Assembly: GCA_016866735.1 (NCBI GenBank)
Contig: VGLL01000025.1
Location: 1 to 11,685, forward strand
Length of the DNA: 11,685 nt
Reading direction: 5' to 3'
DNA from: Candidatus Shapirobacteria bacterium
GTDB lineage: Bacteria > Patescibacteriota > Microgenomatia > VGLL01
Both the position numbers and the translations under genes were made by a program. Below, piece by piece: positions 4,735 to 10,533 of the stretch (its first letter is position 1; every line of letters starts with the position of its first letter). The notes beneath the pieces were generated by a model. The model saw only the letters and a list, made by a program, of their open reading frames with translations. It was not told the DNA's origin and did not search any database.

Positions 4735-6750
4735 TTAATCACTCCTTGCTATCTCTACTGCTGAATAATCGAATAGAACTAATTTGCCTTTGATTTTAAA
4801 TTCCTGCGCCGCCTCTTTCGGCTCGTAAATAGTATAACTCAAATACTGTGCTTCTTTTTGGGGCGGGTTTCCTAACCACCACAATAAATATTCATAATTC
4901 TTGTTTGTACTGGGCAAATCCCACAAGGGCCCTTCTCGTCTTAGGCTAAATGGCTGGCCGTGAGCGTCATTAACGATAAACTTCGCTACCGCGATCCTGG
5001 CTGAAAGGGGCGGCCCGTATTTGGCAATAAAGAAATTGGCGGAGAGAAGCTGGTAAAGATTAAAGGCAATAAAAACGGTGGCCAAGCTCCAGGCTAAAGA
5101 CTCTCTCCTCCCCGCTCTCAATCTCTCCCAACCGCAAGCCAAAAAAAGACATACTGGCGGCAAGATGAAATTAAAGTAGTGCTCGGCCTGAGAGTTCTTG
5201 ATGGTTAGGCCTATTATTCCCAAAACTAACCAATAAAATAGCGGCCTAACACTTTCGCTTAGCCAATCATGAATCGCGCTAAGGGCAAAAAATATTAAAG
5301 TGATAGCCAAAAAAAGGTTTCCAGGAGAAAGCATAAATGTTAACATTTCCGTCCAATAAGAAAAAGGGGTAAAAGGAGAGCCGCGAATTTCTTTCAGGAA
5401 GATCAAAGCCAGAATCACCAAGAAAAGCGCGGCAGAAAAAAGTGTCTTTTTGAAACCGGAAAGGGTCACTAGCAGCCAAATCGGCAAAAGGAGAATCGCG
5501 GAAAGGTGTAGCTGGGCGGCAATTATAAAAGAAACAAAGGTCAGCCAAAAATTTTTTCTTTTAAGGCCCAAGAAAAATATGAGCAGAAAAAATGGTAAGG
5601 GCGAGGGGTGAAGGCCAATGCGCGAGAAAATAACAGCAAACGGCGAAAAAGCCAAAAGACAGGCAGCCAAAAGACCAACTTGTCGGTTAAAGTACTTCTT
5701 TCCGACAGCATAGATTAAATAAATCGCCCCGATTCCAAAAAGGGCGCAAAGAAAAGAAGCGGCGGCGGGATGAAAGTTACCTAAAAATAGAGCGATGGCG
5801 GAAAAATAATAGAAAATGGGGCCAAGATAAAGCCGGGGAACACTTGTCTGCGGACCGACTACGGGAAATTGATGATTAATAAATATATCTTTAGCAACTA
5901 ACAAATCTCGTCCCTGGTCACCGCTAAAAGGCGCAAGTGTCAAAAGCTGGTAAAGCCTAAGGAGGGCGCCAGCAATAATTATTATAAAAAGGCCCAAATG
6001 AAATAGCCTAAGACTGGCAAAAAAATGGACGGCCAACGCCCCCGGCCAACCAGAGTGTTTTTGGAAAAAATAAAAGCGGCTCTTGGAGAAAATGCGGTCT
6101 ATCTTTTCTCCTTTTTCCGTGCTTTTTCCGCCATAATGAATAACTTTTGCATGGGGACAAAAAACAACCCTAAAACCTGCTTCCTCGACCCTTTCGCAAA
6201 GATCGACCTCTTCAAAATACAAGAAAAATTTTTCGTCAAAACCCCCAAGTTTTTCGAAAAGATTTTTCCTGATTATCAGGGCCGCCCCAGAAACCGCCCC
6301 CACCTCTTTTTCTGATTTTCTATCCCACCCCTGGTACCAATATTCTCTCGACCAATGATTATTTTTAGAAACTTTTGCCAAGAAGGTAAAACTAAAAATC
6401 GCCATTAGGGGCGTAGGAATGGCGGAGGAAGAGGGAACAATCTCGCTCTTTTCGCTTAATAATTGCGGTCCTAAAATCCCAACTTCTGGATGTCTATCCA
6501 AATACTCAATCATCTTTTCTAAAGAACCGGGCAAAACCACGGTGTCGGGATTCAAAAACAGGAGGTACTCGCCTTTGGCTTTTTGCGCCCCCTTATTGCA
6601 AGCTGGTCCATAACCAATGTTTTCTTTATCATTGTCAACGATAATAATCTCCCACAAGGGATTCTTTTCGATCGAGGCAAGACACTTTGGCAAGTATTCC
6701 TGGCTTCGATACTTAACAATAATGAGAGAAAGCTTAGGTCTTACTGGCAT
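4735..6750 (-). CDS. Two-domain glycosyltransferase: GT2 (rhamnosyltransferase-like) fused to GT-C membrane domain
   Basis: A 671-residue fusion. Residues 1-235 are a GT2 domain: LSLIIVKYRS, IIIVDN (35-40), NIGYGPACNKG, the metal-site LNPDT (66-70), GAVSGAALIIR, then YFEEVDLCERV (178-188) and a CPHAKVIHYGG segment, the classical order of WbbL/rhamnosyltransferase-like proteins. The stretch between VDN and NIGYGP is only three residues, shorter than usual. From about 244 to 600 it is a polytopic membrane domain of about ten helices. Its first external loop has SGDQGRD (276-282), where GT-C enzymes keep their catalytic Asp, followed by a VPRLYLGPIFYYF segment. So one chain may hold a cytosolic nucleotide-sugar transferase and an outward-facing lipid-sugar transferase. 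It starts 17 bases inside the end of the methyltransferase gene without a Shine-Dalgarno and is the last gene of block A. Sugars are unknown. Confidence 0.85.
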   Translation of the reverse strand: MPVRPKLSLIIVKYRSQEYLPKCLASIEKNPLWEIIIVDNDKENIGYGPACNKGAQKAKGEYLLFLNPDTVVLPGSLEKMIEYLDRHPEVGILGPQLLSEKSEIVPSSSAIPTPLMAIFSFTFLAKVSKNNHWSREYWYQGWDRKSEKEVGAVSGAALIIRKNLFEKLGGFDEKFFLYFEEVDLCERVEEAGFRVVFCPHAKVIHYGGKSTEKGEKIDRIFSKSRFYFFQKHSGWPGALAVHFFASLRLFHLGLFIIIIAGALLRLYQLLTLAPFSGDQGRDLLVAKDIFINHQFPVVGPQTSVPRLYLGPIFYYFSAIALFLGNFHPAAASFLCALFGIGAIYLIYAVGKKYFNRQVGLLAACLLAFSPFAVIFSRIGLHPSPLPFFLLIFFLGLKRKNFWLTFVSFIIAAQLHLSAILLLPIWLLVTLSGFKKTLFSAALFLVILALIFLKEIRGSPFTPFSYWTEMLTFMLSPGNLFLAITLIFFALSAIHDWLSESVRPLFYWLVLGIIGLTIKNSQAEHYFNFILPPVCLFLACGWERLRAGRRESLAWSLATVFIAFNLYQLLSANFFIAKYGPPLSARIAVAKFIVNDAHGQPFSLRREGPLWDLPSTNKNYEYLLWWLGNPPQKEAQYLSYTIYEPKEAAQEFKIKGKLVLFDYSAVEIARSD

Positions 6751-7657
6751 AAATCGTGATTGCTTCTCCCTTTTTTAAAATTGGCTCAAGCTTAGCCAAA
6801 ATAAAAATAGAGAGATAGCCGAAAATCTTGAAAAGGGGCAAGGCGAGCTGATAAGGAGAATGCTTTGCCGGCTTTTTATTTAAAACTGCGCCAACCCCTT
6901 CTTTAAATTTTGGTGAAAAGCGAAAGCGCAAAGATTGCTCTAAGCTATAGGTGTTGTGCACAGAATAATCATGTCTAACTTCCATCGGCTTAAAACCTGT
7001 TTTTTCAAGCATCTTTGAAATGGTTTTCGGAGAGAAAAGATAAAGGTGCTTCGGCGGCTGGAGCGAGTTCCAATACTGACCAAAAATCTTAAATCCAAGA
7101 CTTTCGATATTGGGAACGGTAACGATTAGTAAACCATTAGGCTTAAGCCAGCCCCGAACTCTCATCAGGGTTTCTCGTGGCTGGTAAAGATGCTCTAAGG
7201 AATTATTAAAAACGATCGCCTCAAAAAAGCTATCGGGAAAACTAATTTCAAGAGTGTCCTTACCCTCAAGTTTAATCCCAAAATTTTTGCTCGCATCATC
7301 CACCATTTCTTTTGCCACCTCATTTCCGAAAACCTGCCAGCCATTCTCCTTAAAGAAATTAAGGAGAGCGCCGGTGCCTGCCCCCACGTCAAGAATCTTA
7401 CCGCTCCCAGGAAACCCTTCTAAGATTGGCCGGTAAATTGGCCGGTAGTCCTTTTCACAAAACTCACCCGCCCAATACCTCTCTTCGGGATAGAACTTAT
7501 TAATTTCTTCCTTTGCTGGTCGAGGATTGACAAAAACTAAACCGCATTGGCGACAGCGGACAACTCTAAATTTTTCGTCGTATTCCCAATAACCCGCTGC
7601 CGGAAAAATCACTTCTTCCTCGTCGCTTTGACATAAATTGCATTTTACTTTTTCCAT
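6734..7657 (-). CDS. SAM-dependent methyltransferase with N-terminal zinc ribbon (Methyltransf_23-like)
   Basis: A 307-residue protein. Residues 6-38 hold CNLC and CRQCG, two CxxC pairs forming a zinc ribbon. Motif I LDVGAGTG (89-96) binds S-adenosylmethionine, FNNSLEHLYQP (150-160) is the post-II loop, and LKPNGLLIVTVPN (171-183) and KHLYLFSP follow. A hydrophobic stretch at 271-289 may anchor it to the membrane. This arrangement is frequent in glycan loci, where such proteins methylate nucleotide sugars or terminal residues. The frame is open further upstream to 7837, but the ATG at 7657 gives the family-typical start MEKVKCNLC and overlaps the preceding GT2 gene by only 13 bases, whereas the longer version would overlap by about 190. 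It also overlaps the following fusion gene. Substrate is not predictable. Confidence 0.85.
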   Translation of the reverse strand: MEKVKCNLCQSDEEEVIFPAAGYWEYDEKFRVVRCRQCGLVFVNPRPAKEEINKFYPEERYWAGEFCEKDYRPIYRPILEGFPGSGKILDVGAGTGALLNFFKENGWQVFGNEVAKEMVDDASKNFGIKLEGKDTLEISFPDSFFEAIVFNNSLEHLYQPRETLMRVRGWLKPNGLLIVTVPNIESLGFKIFGQYWNSLQPPKHLYLFSPKTISKMLEKTGFKPMEVRHDYSVHNTYSLEQSLRFRFSPKFKEGVGAVLNKKPAKHSPYQLALPLFKIFGYLSIFILAKLEPILKKGEAITIYASKT

Positions 7658-8574
7658 CTTTTCCAAAAGCCAATTGCCGTTCCCGCCAGAACTCCTAAAT
7701 CCGCCGCCAGCTGCAAAACTGGCAGCCAAAAAAGCGCTAAAGGATGGCGGACATACCGGTAGTTTTTCCAAACCGCGAAAGCAAAATAACCCAATAACCC
7801 GATAACCAAAAAACCAAGTGGCAGCCAAATTAAGCAAATTAGGCCAATTAGATAACGCAAATAAACCAATCCGATCTTCCTAAGGTGTGGCCAGTAGAGC
7901 GCTTCGGCATCGCCGGAAGCATAATGAAAAAATTGGGTAAGGGCTTGCCAAATATCTTTCCTTTGCGGCCAAAAAACCAGGGCATCCCTGGCAAAGGCGA
8001 ATTTGAGGCCTGCATCTTTGAGCCTTTGGTCAAAGACGAGATCCTCGCAATAATTTAATTCTTCGGGATAACCGCCCACTTTCTCCCAAGCCGCTCTCCG
8101 AAAAGCAACTGATCGAGAAGAAGGCAAAAAGTTTTCCGGATTAATTTGGTCTTCCCTTGCGCAGGTGTAACAGGCTATGCATTTTTCAAAGATGGTTTTG
8201 GCTAACGGCTGGTAAAAGCCGGCGACAATCGCAACGGCTGGATCGCTAAAAGGCTTTATTAGATTTTCCAGCCAATTCTTATCCAGGACGCAACCAGCAT
8301 CAGAAACGGCGATAATTTCTCCGGTCGCTCTTTTTATCCCTTCATTTCTCCCCACTGATCGATTGGCGCCCCTAACTTGCCATATTTTAATTTGAAAATT
8401 GTTTTGATCATTTGAACTTTTGAACTTTCGAACTTTTTTGAGAGTCGTGTCTTCCGAACCGCCATCAATAATTACAACCTCATCCGGCTTTCCTGTCTGA
8501 TCGAGAACCGATTCAAAAAAACTCTTAATTGTTTTCTCTTCGTTAAGAACAGTGGTCACTAAAGAAACTTTCAT
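7645..8574 (-). CDS. GT2 glycosyltransferase with C-terminal membrane helices
   Basis: A 309-residue enzyme. The GT-A domain shows VSLVTTVLNEE, VVIIDGGSED (33-42), NRSVGRNEGIKRATGEIIAVSDAG with the metal-binding DAG motif at 92-94, YCEDLVFDQRLKDAG with acidic pair Glu177-Asp178, and QRKDIWQA (204-211). Residues 239-302 form about three hydrophobic segments, so the catalytic domain is tethered to the inner face of the membrane. It should transfer a sugar from a nucleotide donor to a growing lipid-linked glycan. Residues 46-55, between the second and third strands, come from an 8-bp tandem array. No Shine-Dalgarno precedes the ATG. The 69-bp gap upstream contains a six-unit array whose reading on the minus strand has stop codons in all frames. 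The 3' end overlaps the zinc-ribbon methyltransferase gene. Confidence 0.86.
   Translation of the reverse strand: MKVSLVTTVLNEEKTIKSFFESVLDQTGKPDEVVIIDGGSEDTTLKKVRKFKSSNDQNNFQIKIWQVRGANRSVGRNEGIKRATGEIIAVSDAGCVLDKNWLENLIKPFSDPAVAIVAGFYQPLAKTIFEKCIACYTCAREDQINPENFLPSSRSVAFRRAAWEKVGGYPEELNYCEDLVFDQRLKDAGLKFAFARDALVFWPQRKDIWQALTQFFHYASGDAEALYWPHLRKIGLVYLRYLIGLICLIWLPLGFLVIGLLGYFAFAVWKNYRYVRHPLALFWLPVLQLAADLGVLAGTAIGFWKRWKK
8411..8438 (-). repeat. 8-bp tandem array, AAGTTCAA type, in GT2
   Basis: Three clear units (TTGAACTT, TTGAACTT, TCGAACTT on the plus strand), with a degenerate lead-in from about 8391. The coding strand is stop-free in all frames; the other strand contains TGA. It is translated as residues 46-55 of the GT2. 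Confidence 0.75.
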
Positions 8575-8596
8575 TCAAAATAGTTAATTGTTAATC

Positions 8597-8644
8597 AGCT
8601 ACATAGCTACATGGCTACATGGCTACATGGCTACATTGCTACAT
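8597..8644. repeat. 8-bp tandem array, GCTACAT type, intergenic
   Basis: Six consecutive units on the plus strand: AGCTACAT twice, GGCTACAT three times, TGCTACAT once. It ends on the GT4 stop codon and fills most of the 69-bp gap before the next GT2. On the transcribed minus strand the unit reads ATGTAGCC, so ATG overlaps TAG and all three frames are closed. Confidence 0.92.
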
Positions 8645-9711
8645 TACTGCCAAAGCTTAAGGTATAGCTCGGTTACTTTCTCCCAAGTCTGTCCCCTGGT
8701 CCAGTTATAAACTTCGTCAGCCAGTCTCTCTTGCTCTTTGGCAGGCCGTGTATCATGGACTAACCTATGATACAACAACTCCGGACTAGATTCGATCACT
8801 ATCCCCTTGGCAAATGGAGAAAGGCGTAAATAATCTTCTTTCAGGGGATTATCATAAACGGCAAAAACCAATTTCCGACAAGCCATCGCCTCGAGAATCG
8901 AAAGATAGCCAGAGGTAAAAACAAAGCGGGACTCTAAAAGATAAGGCCGAATGTCTTTAACCACTCCTAAAACTTTTCCGTACTTCTCGGCTTCGCTCTT
9001 CAAACTTCCCTCGCCCAAAAACAGTATAGGGTATGGAGTATTGAGTATGGAGTATTTTTTGTGCAAAAGCTCGATCGCACGAAGGTAGATCGGTAAGCCG
9101 GTGTCATTTTCTAATCGACCAACAAAAACAATTTGATTTTCGTTCTTTATCTTTGAACTTTGAACTTTAAACTTTGAACTTTCTACACCACCGTAAGTGG
9201 TGTAGCCCGGCCTTGTCCCATACCATTTCTTGATATAATCTCCCACGCAAATATTCCCCCGGGCCAGCTTTTCGGAAATCTTCCTTACTAATTTATTTTT
9301 AAGCGGCACCGGAAATTTTCCTTCCCAACCATGAAAAGTAAGATAGAAAGGCTTTTTGGGATATAAAAAGCGAAAGGGCCAATACCAAAAGCCAACATCA
9401 TGGGCATGCACGATATCTGCTTCTTCAATAAGCTTTTTATTCTTCCACAGCCACGCCCAAATCCTAAGCTTCTTAAACCAATCATCCTTCCCCGTCGGTG
9501 TTCGGTAAATTTTTATATTCTCAAGTTTTGAGTTTTCAGTTGTAGTTTTGAGATTTGAGCTTTGAGTTTTGAGTTTTTTGTAGGGAAGCTCTTCGGTAAT
9601 AATTACCACCTTGTGTCCCCTCCTCGCCAACCGTTTCGCCACTTCCAAACCATGCTTCTCCACTCCTCCCACATGAGGCCAAAAAAAACGGGAAAGGAAA
9701 AGAACATTCAT
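8644..9711 (-). CDS. GT4 glycosyltransferase (divergent, repeat-rich)
   Basis: A 355-residue GT-B enzyme. The N-terminal domain has NVLFLSRFFWPHVGGVEKH (2-20), the glycine turn and GGxE of GT4 acceptor domains, then VHAHD (101-105) and FHGWEG. The C-terminal domain has FVGRL (196-200), LGEGS and LEAMACRKLVFAV. Two usual donor-site residues are not evident: the lysine after GRL (the segment is ENDTG), and the first Glu of the E-x7-E motif (Thr or Ser at that place). Only Glu274 remains. It may use an unusual donor or be impaired. Three tandem arrays (residues 44-63, about 177-187 and 219-230) and two hairpin sequences (169-177 and 313-321) are translated within it, all outside the core motifs. 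The gene begins two bases after the methyltransferase stop and is co-transcribed with it. Confidence 0.82.
   Translation of the reverse strand: MNVLFLSRFFWPHVGGVEKHGLEVAKRLARRGHKVVIITEELPYKKLKTQSSNLKTTTENSKLENIKIYRTPTGKDDWFKKLRIWAWLWKNKKLIEEADIVHAHDVGFWYWPFRFLYPKKPFYLTFHGWEGKFPVPLKNKLVRKISEKLARGNICVGDYIKKWYGTRPGYTTYGGVESSKFKVQSSKIKNENQIVFVGRLENDTGLPIYLRAIELLHKKYSILNTPYPILFLGEGSLKSEAEKYGKVLGVVKDIRPYLLESRFVFTSGYLSILEAMACRKLVFAVYDNPLKEDYLRLSPFAKGIVIESSPELLYHRLVHDTRPAKEQERLADEVYNWTRGQTWEKVTELYLKLWQ
8749..8774. repeat. Hairpin-forming inverted repeat in GT4 gene
   Basis: Arms TGTATCAT (8749-8756) and ATGATACA (8767-8774) with a ten-base loop. It is translated as residues 313-321 of the GT4 protein. 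Confidence 0.5.
9023..9057 (-). repeat. 7-bp tandem array, CCATACT type, in GT4
   Basis: Five units on the plus strand: AGTATAG, GGTATGG, AGTATTG, AGTATGG, AGTATTT. It is translated in frame as residues 219-230, between a helix and the PILFLGEG strand. The coding strand is stop-free in all frames. Confidence 0.85.
9151..9183 (-). repeat. 7-bp tandem array, TTCAAAG type, in GT4
   Basis: CTTTGAA, CTTTGAA, CTTTAAA, CTTTGAA and a decayed fifth unit on the plus strand. It is translated as a Lys/Ser-rich linker (residues about 177-187) between the two Rossmann domains and abuts the hairpin at 9183-9205. Confidence 0.87.
9183..9205. repeat. Perfect 9-bp hairpin in GT4 gene
   Basis: Arms CTACACCAC and GTGGTGTAG with a five-base loop CGTAA. 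It encodes a Tyr-Thr-Thr-Tyr-Gly-Gly-Val segment at residues 169-177, next to the TTCAAAG array. Confidence 0.75.
9523..9580 (-). repeat. 7-bp tandem array, CAAAACT type, in GT4
   Basis: About eight degenerate units of AGTTTTG on the plus strand, some one base short or one to two long. It is translated as residues 44-63, a Lys/Thr/Ser/Asn-rich loop between two N-terminal-domain strands. The coding strand is stop-free in all frames; the other strand contains TGA. Confidence 0.8.
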
Positions 9712-9713
9712 GG

Positions 9714-10475
9714 CTAAATCTTTCTTGCTAAAATTACTAAATCATTAGGCCTCCTATATCCAGGTAAAAAGCGTATTAAAAATCTTTTTAGTTTGTAAAG
9801 ATTTCTGAATGCATACAACCGTACGGCTCTTAGCGGCTTGAATCCACACATTTCTAACTCTTTTAAAATTAACGCTTCCGAATAAATCCTAAGGTGGCCA
9901 CTAGGGTTATTCTTCAATTCCCGAAAGCTACCTATATCTTCATTAAGTGGAATAGATACTATTAAGACGCCACTATCACCCAGAACCCTATGGGCCTCCT
10001 TAATGGCTTTTAATGAATCCCGAGGGCTAAGATGTTCTACAACTTCCAATAGAAAAACAACATCAAAGCTTGCCTTTGTGTACGGCAGTGAGATGGCAGA
10101 ACCAGTCGTAAAGTAACCCTTAAATTTCTTCCTTAGTCTATTGATTGCTACCCAAGAGATGTCTATCCCATAAATTTCAATGTGTTTAATCGTTGATAAT
10201 TCAGTCTCTAAAAAACCATAGCCCGCTCCTACATCCAGGACCTTTACGCTAGCAACTTTCGGAATCATATTTATTGCGACAGAGAGCCTTTCCCTATCCA
10301 TCGGCCCTTGAGGGGCGAACAAACTTCCCTTAACCTTCTCGTCCCAAAAAGACGCCGGTTTCGGTCTAACTGAGGCAACCTCGTCTTTATAAGTTTGCCT
10401 CAAGGCCGAAATATCGTTTTCTTGCGCTAATTCCTGTCTAACTCTTTCTATCTTGTATGGATTATAAATCGTCAT
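9714..10475 (-). CDS. Class I SAM-dependent methyltransferase (Methyltransf_11/25-like)
   Basis: A 253-residue Rossmann-fold methyltransferase: motif I VLDVGAGYG (79-87), acidic GIDIS (103-107), SAISLPY, then FDVVFLLEVVEHL (137-149) and SGVLIVSIPLN. The N-terminal 70 residues lack a zinc ribbon, unlike the other methyltransferase of this locus, and are not recognised. It most likely methylates a small molecule or a glycan. Start choice: ATG at 10475 has AGAAGGGG at 10483-10490, seven bases upstream. A TTG at 10502 would add nine residues but would place that Shine-Dalgarno inside the gene, so ATG is preferred. It is the first gene of block A, divergent from the Kelch gene with 58 bp between start codons. 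Unlike several downstream genes, it contains no tandem arrays. Confidence 0.83.
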   Translation of the reverse strand: MTIYNPYKIERVRQELAQENDISALRQTYKDEVASVRPKPASFWDEKVKGSLFAPQGPMDRERLSVAINMIPKVASVKVLDVGAGYGFLETELSTIKHIEIYGIDISWVAINRLRKKFKGYFTTGSAISLPYTKASFDVVFLLEVVEHLSPRDSLKAIKEAHRVLGDSGVLIVSIPLNEDIGSFRELKNNPSGHLRIYSEALILKELEMCGFKPLRAVRLYAFRNLYKLKRFLIRFLPGYRRPNDLVILARKI

Positions 10476-10533
10476 TTCCAGTCCCCTTCTTGTACTTGAC
10501 AAGAGATCTTTAATTTGGCTACTCTAAGGTGAA
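10476..10533. promoter_or_regulatory. Divergent intergenic region between methyltransferase and Kelch gene
   Basis: A 58-bp gap that must hold both 5' signals unless these lie inside the genes. On the plus strand an exact TTGACA (10496-10501) is followed 18 bp later by a poor -10, TACTCT (10520-10525); a start there would fall within a few bases of the GTG and would exclude AAGGTG (10526-10531) from the message, so the pairing is uncertain. A small inverted repeat CTTGT/ACAAG (10489-10503) is also present. No convincing minus-strand promoter is seen. Confidence 0.3.
10483..10490 (-). promoter_or_regulatory. Shine-Dalgarno deciding the methyltransferase start
   Basis: AGAAGGGG on the minus strand, seven bases before the ATG at 10475. 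It supports this start over the TTG at 10502. Confidence 0.55.

Noticed and set aside
7658..7837. A 60-residue N-terminal extension of the zinc-ribbon methyltransferase
   Set aside because: It lies entirely over the 3' end of the well-supported GT2 gene in another frame, and the family start begins at the CNLC zinc ribbon just after the ATG at 7657.
8579..8595. TTAAT-TG-TTAAT doublet before the GT2 start as a second operator
   Set aside because: Very AT-rich and short; it shares only a TTAA core with the 26-bp palindrome and lacks its arms.
8581..8644. CRISPR-like array
   Set aside because: Units are 8 bp with no spacers; it is a plain tandem repeat, and no cas gene is near.
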